DNA of 64,000 nt from Chamaelirium japonicum (lineage: Eukaryota; Streptophyta; Magnoliopsida; Liliales; Melanthiaceae): assembly GCA_947650365.1 (NCBI GenBank), contig OX393555.1, forward strand, positions 78,373,995 to 78,437,994, given 5' to 3'. Below are positions 1-7,473 of this stretch, one piece after another. The notes under the pieces were generated by a model. The model did no database searches. It saw nothing but the letters and a program-made list of their open reading frames with translations, and was not told where the DNA came from. The position numbers and the translations under genes were made by a program. How positions within the stretch are numbered: the stretch's first letter is position 1; every line of letters begins with the position of its first letter.

Positions 1-150
1 AAGCTCAAGGTCGCCCACTGGCTGCCTCTGAGGATCCCGGTCTTGCTTTAAGTCCGCACAACGGTGGACTGCCCCGGGAAGCTCAAGGTCGCCCATTGGC
101 TGCCTCTGAGGATCCCGGTCTTGCTTTTAGTCCGCACAACGGCGGACTGC
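1..150. repeat. 78-bp tandem repeat in the retrotransposon 3' non-coding region (two copies)
   Basis: Positions 1-78 and 79-150 carry the same sequence with few differences. Both start AAGCTCAAGGTCGCCCA, contain CTGAGGATCCCGGTCTTGC and end near GCACAACGGYGGACTGC. The window edge may hide further copies. Tandem repeats between integrase and the 3' LTR are common in plant Ty3/gypsy elements. Confidence 0.85.
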
Positions 151-262
151 ACACTATAGATCATGCGGGCTCTATCTGCGCCGAGCTTCCAAGTTAAATT
201 GTTTGTTGAAACCTCCATCGTACATTCATAAGTTCTTCAGAAGATGATTTACAAAAATTCCC
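151..262. other. Non-coding part of the element between pol stop and 78-bp repeats
   Basis: Nothing further recognised. No clear polypurine tract or LTR edge is present, so both should lie to the left of the window. Confidence 0.5.
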
Positions 263-334
263 TTAGGCATAAAACTTGCGAAGGTGCAGAGCGTTCCAAG
301 GTCGCACTAATAGGTCGCCTCCAGCGGTCATCAA
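263..334 (-). pseudogene. pol: Out-of-frame C-terminal tail of pol
   Basis: In the frame starting at 334 (shifted relative to the rest of pol), the minus strand encodes GGDLLVRPWNALHLRKFYA and then TAA at 265-263. RPWNAxHLRKFY is the usual last motif of Tat-type pol proteins. So the original stop codon is at 263-265, and an indel near 331-345 separates it from the integrase segment. The expected stretch containing WEGPY and the following strand is missing between ARGLTG and this tail, so a small deletion rather than a single-base indel seems likely. Confidence 0.6.
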
Positions 335-1374
335 CCGGTAAGCCCCCGAGCTTCCTGCTCTTGTGTGTTTGCGAACGCCTTTCTCATCACCAGATCGCCG
401 GCCTTGAATTCCCGATGGCAGACTCTTTTGTCATAGGCGCGCTTCATTTCTTGTCTGTATCCGGCGAGGTGTAGATTAGCACGCTCTCGTCTTTCTTCGA
501 GCTGATCGAGGGAGTCAGCGAGTAGAGCGTCATTATCGACCTCCTCTGCAGCGAGCCTTCTTTCAGTGGGCAGCTCGACTTCGATGGGTAGCACAGCTTC
601 ACACCCGTAAGTTAGGCTGAAAGGGGACTCGTTAGTTGAGCGACATGGAGTAGTGTGATAGGCCCACAAGACTCCATCGAGCTCCTGCTCCCATAATCCT
701 TTTTTCTCTTCCAGCCTTTTCTTGAGGTTGTCAAGGATCACGCGATTCGTTGCTTCGGCCTGCCCATTGCTTTGAGGGTACCTTGGGGAAGAGAACCTTA
801 GGTCGACTCCATATTCAACACAAAACCTTCTGATCAAGCGATTGTCGAACTGGCGACCATTGTCGGTGATAAGTACCCGAGGCAGACCGAACCGGCAGAA
901 AATATTCTTCCAAAGGAAGTCCTTCACTTGCTTTTCGCCTATCTTAGCTAGCGGGACCGCTTCCACCCATTTGGTGAAGTAGTCCGTGGACACTAAGATG
1001 GATTTCTTTTGCCGGGCTGATACGGGGAAAGGTCCCACAATATCTAACCCCCACTGTTGAAACGGCCAAGGGCTCGCCAGAGGATGCAGTTCCTCTGCGG
1101 GCATATGATTCGTGGTGGCGTGCTTCTGGTATTGGATGCACCTCTGGGCGATCTTCAAAGCGTCTTGCTCCAGAGTGGGCCACCAGTATCCTTGCCTTCG
1201 TACTTTCGCAGCTAGAGACCGCCCACCAGTGTGGTTTCCCAGCTCGCCAGAGTGGATGCAATTCAGTACTTCTTCAGTCTCCGGGCTCTCGACGCAACGG
1301 AGATTTGGCCCGCCAAAAGATCTTCGAAAAAGGCGATCCCAGCGAATGAGGTAGCGCCCAGCGCATTTCTCCAC
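331..1374 (-). pseudogene. pol: Integrase segment with intact D,D-35-E core but damaged zinc finger and C-terminus
   Basis: Inserts element cDNA into the host chromosome. Numbered from the GTG at 1374: RYLIRWDRLFRRSFGGPNLRC (N-terminal), zinc-finger region with H41, H48 and C79, core D111 (WGLDIVGPFP), D171 (LITDNGRQFDN) and E207 (YPQSNGQAEATNR), a spacing of exactly 35 between D171 and E207. The fourth zinc ligand is lost: the family has CxxC, here C79-I-Q-Y82, a one-base Cys-to-Tyr change. The C-terminal part runs through SPFSLTYGCEAVLPIEVELP to GDLVMRKAF and then stops at TGA (333-331), without the family's WEGPY motif. The end of pol is found in another frame just downstream. Confidence 0.9.
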
Positions 1375-2028
1375 TCACCGGGCTTCCTCTCTATCCTCTG
1401 GAAGCTCGCCCTTCTGGAGAAAACAAAGAATGGGGGCGGTCCACCCGCTGGGTGGTACGTCGGCGGAGACTTGGTTAACAGCGGGCTCTATCAGTCGGAG
1501 CCGAGACTGGTTTTGGACCTCGATGAGAATCTGGCGAGCTTCTGATGTTCCCAGCAGGGAGGCGGCGTTTGCCAAAGCATCAGCTCGCCTATTATCGGCT
1601 CGCGGAATTTGCTCGAAGGAGATCTTTTCGAACTCCGCGGCCTTGCGCTTCACGAGATCCACATAGCCCGCCATTCGTGCATCCCGGGAGGCGTACTCCC
1701 CATTGATTTGGCAAATAATTAGCTGGGAATCACTAAACACCTTTAACCGCTTGGCGCCCACTTCTTGAGCGAGCTCTAGCCCGGCGAGCAGTGCCTCGTA
1801 CTTGGCCTCATTGTTGGTTGCCGCGAAATCTAGCCGGACTGATTTCTCGAGGATTACCGATTGAGCGATCAGTGCAATCCCGATCCCGGCCCCCAAAGCG
1901 TTGGAGGATCCATCGACGAATAATTCCCAGCTCGCCATCTCTAAATGCTTAGCTGGAGGAAGCTCGCCATGGTTGTCCAAGAACCTCGCCCTCCCAGGGT
2001 GTGCCTCAGTTGGCTCATCCTCCTGGTA
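1375..2028 (-). pseudogene. pol: Second (archaeal-type) RNase H domain
   Basis: A complete type I RNase H fold signature: FVDGSS (Asp23 counted from the TTG at 1980), NNEAKYEALLAGLELA (Glu58), VFSDSQLIICQING (Asp84) and RADNRRADALA (Asp134). All four catalytic acids are present. It sits between the RT-linked RNase H and integrase, the position of the additional RNase H acquired by plant Tat elements. It likely took over RNA removal from the RNA/DNA hybrid after the first domain lost its active site. It is preceded by a linker open from 2028 and ends LPEDREEAR before TGA (1377-1375). The frame continues directly into integrase. Confidence 0.88.
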
Positions 2029-3669
2029 CTAGACCGGCTCTTCTATAGGGAAGTCCGCCAAGAAATCGGCGAGTGCCTGCCCTTTGACAGCAACTCGAGG
2101 GACATACTCCAAACCATAGGCGGCGAGCTCAGCTGACCATCGATAGAGCCTGCCGGCTACCGAGGGTCTGGAGAGCGCGCTCTTCAGAGGGTGCTCTGTA
2201 ATGACTTTGATGGTGTGCGCCGAGAAGTAAGGGTGGAGCTTTCTCGCGGTAAGGACCAAGGCCAATGCGACCTTCTCGATTGGTCGATACCGGAGCTCGA
2301 CGGGAAGCATTGTGTGGCTTACAAAGTAGACAGGCCGCTCCACCTTTGCTTCTTCCACAACAAGGACCCCGCTCACCGCATTCTCGGTGACCGCGAGATA
2401 TACGCCAAGCTCGGCGCCATCTTTGGATGCTGCTAGGATTGGCGGGCTCGCCAGATAGTCTTTGATCTTTTGAAAAGCGCGCTCACACTTTTCATCCCAA
2501 CAAATGCTCACTCCTTTTCGTAGTAGCTCGAAAAGAGGTCGGCAATTGTCTGAGGACTTGGAGATAAATCGATTGAGCGCGGCGATTCGCCCACTCAATC
2601 TCTGGACTTCCTGCCGGGTCCTTGGTGCGGGCATCTCGACAAGTGCTCGGATTTGCCCAGGGTCGGCCTCGATCCCCCTGTGGGTGACCAGGTACCCTAG
2701 GAATTTCCCAGAAGTCACCCCGAATGCGCACTTTGCTGGGTTCAGCCTCATTTGGTACTTTCTCAACACTTCGAAGGTTTTGCGGAGGTCGGCGACGTGC
2801 CCTTCTCGCTTTCGACTTTTCACCAGGAGGTCGTCTACATAAACTTTGACATTCCTGCCGATCTGACCCTTAAACATCTGAGTGACTAACCTTTGGTAGG
2901 TCGCTCCAGCATTCTTAAGTCCGAATGGCATCACTCGATAGCAGAATAGCTTCTGGTAGCCCGCCCGAGAATAGAAAGCGGTCTTCTCTTGATCTTCGAT
3001 GTGGAGAGGTATCTGGTTATACCCCGAATATCCGTCCATAAAGGACAAGGCCTGGAATCCGACAGCTGCGTCGACCAGCGCGCCTATTTGCGGAAGAGGG
3101 AAACCGTCCTTCGGGCATGCTTTATTGAGGTCGGAGAAGTCAATGCACACTCTGACCGCCCCGCTCTTCTTGGGCACCGCCACGATGTTGGAGATCCACT
3201 CGGGAAAGTGTGCCTCGCGTATAAAACCAGCTCGCTCTAGCTTTTCTATCTCCGCCGCTACTGCAATGGACTTCGTAGCAGGTATGTGCCGAGCCTTTTG
3301 CTTGACCGGCGGGAATTCCTTCATGGTGTGCAGACGATGACAGGCGACCTCCGGGTCAATCCCTGGCATGTCCGCGAAGCTCCAGGCGAATACGTCGCGG
3401 TATTCCCTGAGTATATCGGTTAGGGCCAGGACCTCGTCCTTGGTTAGCGAGGTCCCGAGATTAACAATCCTTGGCCCGTCCTCGCTTCCAATGTTGACTT
3501 CTTGTAGCGGCTCGGCAATGGGAAAACTTCCTCTTTGGGACCCTGGGAGGCGACCTTTCTCCTCGAGCTCAAGATCCACGCCGCTCCCACTCGGGGGTGA
3601 AGTAGGGGATCTAAGCGAGGCGACCTCTCTCGGGCTTTGGGGGAGCCCGCTCGAGGTGGGCGCTAATTG
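2029..3669 (-). pseudogene. pol: Reverse transcriptase with first RNase H domain
   Basis: Copies element RNA into DNA. Numbered from the GTG at 3579 (the frame is open back to 3669), the motifs are PVKQKARHIP (91-100), VRVCIDFSDLNKACPKDGFP (142-161), the catalytic SFMDGYSGYNQI (Asp182), RVMPFGLKNAGATYQRL and the YVDD box (247-250). The thumb and connection follow (LGYLVTHRGIEADP). Residues about 385-500 are the RT-linked RNase H (VYLAVTENAVSGVLV to LADFLADFP). Its first catalytic position is not the usual acidic residue, consistent with the known decay of this domain in elements that gained a second RNase H. It ends at TAG (2031-2029); the frame continues into the second RNase H. Confidence 0.9.
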
Positions 3670-3849
3670 CTAGGAGGGCGCGGGCCTCTTGGCCTCAGCG
3701 GCCTCAACAGCTGCGAGGTGAGAGACGTCCTGCTCGCATCTGGTAGCAGCGACCTGGTCTCCTCGAATTACCATAACCCCTCCGTCGGTGGGGAACTTGA
3801 GGGCCTGGTGATTAGGCGAGGACACCACTTTCATCTGCCTCAGCCAAGG
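3670..3849 (-). pseudogene. pol: Protease C-terminal segment between two in-frame stops
   Basis: Same frame as gag. The translation begins PWLRQMKVVSSPNHQALKFP and continues to MVIRGDQVAATRCE. This is the conserved stretch that follows the protease ILGRPWL motif in plant Ty3/gypsy elements, so the TGA just upstream replaced a sense codon. The piece ends at TAG (3672-3670), after which the frame continues open into the RT segment. It is too short to work alone and is listed because it shows the frame is unbroken between protease and RT. Confidence 0.75.
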
Positions 3850-4692
3850 TCACCCTAGGATGGCATTGAAAGCGGACTGCCCGTCTACCACTGCGAAGCG
3901 GACTTGACGTACCTCCGGGCCCGCCGTCACAGTGAGGGTTATCTCCCCTGCGACCTTAGCGACCTCTCCAGTGAAACCGGTGAGCGAGCCCGTTGAGGGA
4001 GACAAGTCAACTTGCCTCAACCCCATTCGCTGGAAGGCCGATAAGAACAGAATATCTACGGTGCTTCCCGGGTCAACCAGGACCCGCCTTACCTTGATGT
4101 TCGCCATCATAAGGCGTATGACGAGGGGGTCATTGTGGGGGGTAACCACCCCGGCCATATCCTCCTCTGAGAACCAAATGAAGTCCCGGGACTCTATCCT
4201 TGGTGTTTGGAGCAATACAGGAGTTAGGGAAACGGAGAATACCTTCTGAGCCCGCTCCATCTCTCTAACTTGCCGGCGAACCTCGTTGTTGGACCTTGGG
4301 CTACTCAGGCGCCCGCTGATGGTGTGACAGACCACCGGCCCTCCCGGGGGAGGTGGAGGCAGGGCGGGCTCAGCGAGCCCGGGGCGGTCTCCCTCCCGAG
4401 GAGCCCGCACGGGTATCACCTCAAATCTCCTAGGAGGCGAAATAAACTGATCCAGGTGTCCTTGGGCGACCAAGTCCTCGAGGTGGTTCTTCAGAGCCCG
4501 ACATCTGTTGGTGTGATGCCCGGGGCTGCGATGAAAGGCGCAACGCCGCGAATTGTCAGTTGAGCCGGGCTCCCCGACCTGCAGGGGTGGTGGGTACTGG
4601 AAAAAGGGTTCATTCCGAATCTGGTGAAAAATTTGCCCCGGTGAGTGGGTTAACACAGTGAAATCCCACTCTCTGGGTCCCGGAGGCAGGCG
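3850..4692 (-). pseudogene. pol: Gag zinc knuckle and aspartic protease segment
   Basis: This continues the gag frame after the TAG. It holds a knuckle of the form C-x2-H-x4-H-x4-C (CAFHRSPGHHTNRC), the variant common in Tat-type elements, followed by the usual LEDLVAQGHLDQF helix. Further on, VRRVLVDPGSTVDILF is the retropepsin active-site region. The catalytic Asp is kept, but the family's D-[ST]-G triplet reads D-P-G-S, as often seen in plant Tat-like proteases. The segment ends in SAFNAILG followed by TGA at 3852-3850, where the family normally has Arg before PWL. The protease would process the polyprotein. With stops on both sides this segment could not be made as part of a working polyprotein. 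Confidence 0.8.
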
Positions 4693-6174
4693 CTAGTTCG
4701 CCGGCCTTCCAGCGACCACCGCGGGGATTTCAGCGGGCTGTACGACAGGAGCTGCGGGCAGTCCGGGCAAAGGTGCCACCTGTGGCACCTCCCGCCTCTC
4801 CACGGCCTTAACGATGAGAGGTCGCAGAACCGAAGGAGGTCGCTGCTCGACTACCTTTCCCTTCCGGTCTAACACCGCATCTTCGAGCTTGATGTGCTGC
4901 TGGACAAGGGCAAATAGCTCAACGATCGTGCGGGGGTCCTTGATCACCAACGCATCATGAAGTTTGCTCCCCTCGGGGAGGGCGTTCCGGAAGGCGCTCA
5001 CCGTCGTGCGATCTTGTCCGACCGCATCCTCGAGGGCGAGGTAGGCGCTTCGAAAGCGCATCGCGAAGCTTCGCTGGGTTTCACGGGCTCCCATGGCCAA
5101 GGTAAAGAGAGACTCAATCCTCTTTGGGGGCTGCCTGTTGCAGCGGTATTGCTCCAGAAATAGTCTGGAGAGAGTTGGGAAGTCTGGAATGGTGCCCGTT
5201 GGCAATTTGTGGAACCAATTTAACGCCGAGCCTGTCAAGCTGCTCGGGAAAGCCCGGCACATAACATGATCTTGGTCCCGGAAGAATAACAGCTTCCGGT
5301 AAGCCAATAAATGGTCGACTGGATCTTGCGATCCATCGAACAGTACAAACTTAGGCGGGGTCCAATGATGAGGGAAACCTCCTTGGTGCACCTCGCTTGT
5401 GAAGGGCAAGCTACCCCCGTGGGCGGCGAGGTCCTCCAGCAGGTCAACCGTTGCGTTAGGTCGCTGCCAGTGCCCGGGGAAAACTCCCAGAGGCTGCTGC
5501 GCAGGTCCTAGGCGGCCGTGCACGCTCCCTCGAGGGAGGTTCGGATCCGCCCCGCGGTGATTTTCGCTGGCTACCGCTCGACGGCCTCCTCGCTGTTCGC
5601 CCGCGGACTCCTTCGGCGTGGCGGTTGGTCTGTGGGAGGCCGTTGCCTCTCGGGCCTCAGAAGGTTTAGCCACCGTGGGCTCTTTCCCTCGTCGCCGATG
5701 GCGTGGGTCGCGATCCCGCTCTAGAGACCTTGCCTCCGACTCGTTAGAATCGGCGCTCCGGCTACGGCGGCGAGAGATAGTCGCCTGCGAGGTCGTCTGG
5801 TTGCTAGACCGCTGGGTTACTAGCTTCTGCAACCTTGTAAGCGGGGTTTCTGGCACCCCGCGCGCGGCCGCTCGCTCAGCCGGAGGTTCCGGATGGGAAA
5901 CCTGCCGAGCCGGAATGTTCGTGGGCGGGCGCGATGCTGAAGCTGGTGGCAGCACCGGAGGTGCCGTCTTCGCTGGCCCGGACCGTCGGCTAGCCGCCGG
6001 AACCTGACACAGTCGCGTCAGTTCCTCCATCATGGCCCGCTGGGTGGCCAACATCTCCAACAGGAGGTGGTCACTGAGCGGGACCTGGGGCTGGGGGGTC
6101 TCAACGGGAGGTTCGCTGCGTGCAGACCTCGCACGGGTCCTCGATCGCCTGCGTCCCCTTGTCGCCGGAGCCAT
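4693..6174 (-). pseudogene. gag: Gag capsid-like protein (493 codons), first segment of broken gag-pol frame
   Basis: Structural protein that packages the element's RNA into cytoplasmic virus-like particles. The open frame reaches back to 6306, but that start lies in the LTR and reads through the primer binding site, so the ATG at 6174 (MAPATRGRRR) is the better start. Residues 1-230 are a basic, Arg/Pro/Ser-rich low-complexity region. Residues about 257-430 match the plant retrotransposon gag core: PFTSEV, then TPPKFVLFDGSQDPVDHL, then ALNWFHKLP, LFLEQYRCNRQP and an LPEGSKLHD segment. The segment ends at a TAG at 4695-4693. The same frame continues immediately into the zinc knuckle and protease, so this stop probably truncates an originally longer gag-pro. 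Programmed readthrough cannot be excluded, but the bases after TAG do not resemble the known plant viral readthrough context. Confidence 0.85.
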
Positions 6175-6245
6175 CTTTGGGTTACGAGAGCCTCCGGCGT
6201 TCAACCGCGTGGTCGTGGGCGTTCTCGTAGGAACTAGTCGAAAGA

Positions 6246-6262
6246 TCCCACAGACGGCGCCA
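6246..6262 (-). promoter_or_regulatory. Primer binding site (tRNA-Asp-like)
   Basis: The minus strand reads TGGCGCCGTCTGTGGGA directly after the LTR (two-base gap). The first nine bases, TGGCGCCGT, are complementary to the 3' end of plant tRNA-Asp including CCA. The remainder does not pair well. This TGGCGCCGTCTGTGGGA form is familiar from plant Tat-type elements. It marks the start of minus-strand DNA synthesis and fixes the inner LTR edge. Confidence 0.75.
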
Positions 6263-6264
6263 AA

Positions 6265-6772
6265 TGTTTGGGGGATTTTTCGCTGGTCCGTGCGGGCTAC
6301 CTGCAAGACAAAGAAAAAGCGTAAGAACGGCTGGCTCCCTTAGGAGCGCAGACCCTCCGACGCTCAAGTCAGTCTTAGGTGCACAACGGCAATCTGTAGT
6401 AGATGAAAGTGGAAGGGAAAAGGTTTTCCAACCTGTACTATGGAGCCTGGGGGTGAGCATTTATAGCAATCGGCGGCCTACCGTGGCCCGACGCGTGGAG
6501 ATTCTTCCAGGGCCTTCTAGACCCCCACGTTCTGGCTCGCGTGGGTCTGATAGTCCTTGGTACTCGCGCCCTGACATTCTGTCGTTAAGCCTGCCAGGCG
6601 GTTTGAGTGGGGGAGAGTATCTTTCTTGTCGCGGCTAGGTGTCTATTCTGGAATGTTCAAGTCTGGGCGGTCTCAGGGAGGAAGCAAAGGCAAGCTCGCC
6701 CGGTACTGCTCCGTCCTTTCATCCATATTTATCAAGAGTCGGACCTCGCGGGGGCATCCTCTTCGATAAACA
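6265..6772 (-). repeat. 5' long terminal repeat of the retrotransposon (508 bp)
   Basis: On the minus strand the proposed LTR begins TGTTTATC (6772 downwards) and ends CCCCCAAACA (to 6265), giving the expected TG...CA ends extended to a 5-bp inverted TGTTT/AAACA. Its inner edge is two bases from the primer binding site, as expected. A TATA box lies inside it. The outer edge is inferred from these ends only, because the partner LTR is not in the window. The five bases outside (6773-6777) would be the target-site duplication, but this cannot be confirmed. Other TG/CA pairs nearby remain possible for the outer edge. Confidence 0.65.
6459..6465 (-). promoter_or_regulatory. LTR TATA box
   Basis: The minus strand reads CTATAAATG here, within an otherwise GC-rich LTR. 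This would place transcription start about 30 bp downstream (near 6430), leaving an R-U5 of roughly 165 bp before the LTR edge. That spacing suits an LTR promoter. Confidence 0.6.
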
Positions 6773-6781
6773 GGGGTCGGG

Positions 6782-6916
6782 ACGAGCTTGGGCGAGCTCC
6801 TGAGCGAGCTTGGCGAACTCCTGAGAGAGCTTAGGCGAGCTCTGGAGCGAGCTTGGCGAGCTCCTGAACAAGCTTGGGCGAGCTCCTGAGCAAGCTTGGG
6901 CGAACTCCTGAGCGAG
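6782..6916. repeat. GC-rich 21-22-bp minisatellite (GGCGAGCTCCTGAG type)
   Basis: Six units of 21 or 22 bp such as CGAGCTTGGGCGAGCTCCTG and CAAGCTTGGGCGAACTCCTG. Units alternate between an AGCTT half and a GAGCTC half. It begins about 10 bp outside the LTR edge. Short open frames here (an LAQEL-type repeat on the minus strand) are by-products of the repeat. Confidence 0.85.
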
Positions 6917-7473
6917 CACTTTGCCTAAAGCACCTTCGGCCCAATGTGGAGCTCGCTCCCTGCCAAGGTGACTTGGTCAGCATGGGGGGGGGGGGAAGGG
7001 CGAGCTCCTGGGCGAGTTCCCCACCCCTTGGAATCCTAGGGTCTATGAGATCCATAGGCAAGGGCGAACTGGGGTGAGCTCCTGCGTGATCTTGGGCGAG
7101 CTCCTGCATGAGCTAGGGGCGAGCTCCTGCATGAGCTAGGGGCGTTTGCGATGCCGGTGTCTTTGTTATGCATGACGGTCTAACTCCCACTACCACTGCA
7201 AGCGAGTTCTCGCGCGGGCTGGGCGAGCTCCTGGGCGAGCTTAGGCGAGCTCGGGGGCGAGCTCCCGAGCGAGCTTAGGCGGGGTCCTGGGCGAGCTCAG
7301 GCGAGCTCCAGCGAGCTTAGGCGAGCTCCTATGAGTGCCCTTGGCCTAGGCCCCTTCAGCCCAATGTGGATCTCGCTCCCTGTCTAGGTGATTTGGTGAG
7401 CACGGGGGGGGGGGGGGGGGGGGGGGGGGGGAGGGGGGCGGACTCCAGGGCAGATTTCTGCTACCCCCAACAA
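6917..7473. repeat. Two copies of a 420-bp GC-rich module with poly-G runs, meeting the satellite
   Basis: The block containing CCCAATGTGG, CTCGCTCCCTG, AGGTGA and TTGGT occurs at 6933-6983 and again 420 bp later at 7353-7403. Each is preceded by GGCGAGCTC minirepeats and followed by a G run (12 G at 6984-6995; 28 G at 7404-7431, then A and six more G). Similarity continues past the G run (GGGCG..CTCC.GGGC). Between the copies, 7090-7137 holds two tandem 23-bp units reading GGGCGAGCTCCTGCATGAG. The second module is cut off by the satellite at about 7474. Positions 7141-7205 show nothing recognisable. Confidence 0.8.
7404..7431 (+). repeat. 28-G homopolymer
   Basis: An uninterrupted run of 28 G, followed by A and six G. 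It could form G-quadruplex structures. The exact length is doubtful because long homopolymers are a known weak point of sequencing. Confidence 0.9.

Larger units (their letters stand above)
1..6772 (-). mobile_element. Ty3/gypsy LTR retrotransposon, Tat-type, 3' end cut by window edge
   Basis: The order on the minus strand is LTR, primer binding site, gag, zinc knuckle, protease, RT, RNase H, second RNase H, integrase. Integrase after RT defines Ty3/gypsy. A second RNase H with a full D-E-D-D set between the RT-linked RNase H and integrase is known from the plant Tat lineage. All coding segments use the same frame (codon starts divisible by 3 in window coordinates) from the gag ATG at 6174 down to 331, broken by stops ending at 4693, 3850, 3670, 2029 and 1375. 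The element is therefore non-autonomous as it stands, but I see no frameshift until the integrase tail. The 3' LTR and target-site duplication are outside the window, so LTR divergence cannot be used for dating. Lineage call is from domain order and motifs only. Confidence 0.9.

Noticed and set aside
4693-4695. Programmed stop-codon readthrough between gag and protease
   Set aside because: Four further stops of the same kind interrupt pol, and the bases after TAG lack the known plant readthrough context, so mutation is the simpler explanation.
6265-6306. Gag starting at the first ATG of the open frame (6306)
   Set aside because: That ATG lies in the LTR and the frame would translate the primer binding site; the ATG at 6174 begins a typical basic gag N-terminus.
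244-6638. Plus-strand open frames opposite gag-pol (for example 1231-1545, 5618-6007, 6264-6638) and alternative minus frames such as 944-1261
   Set aside because: Shadows of the retrotransposon coding strand; none shows a recognisable domain.
6719-7109. Minus-strand open frames with LAQELAQ-type repeats
   Set aside because: Translation of the GAGCTC minisatellite; alanine-leucine-glutamine periodicity follows the 21-22-bp units.
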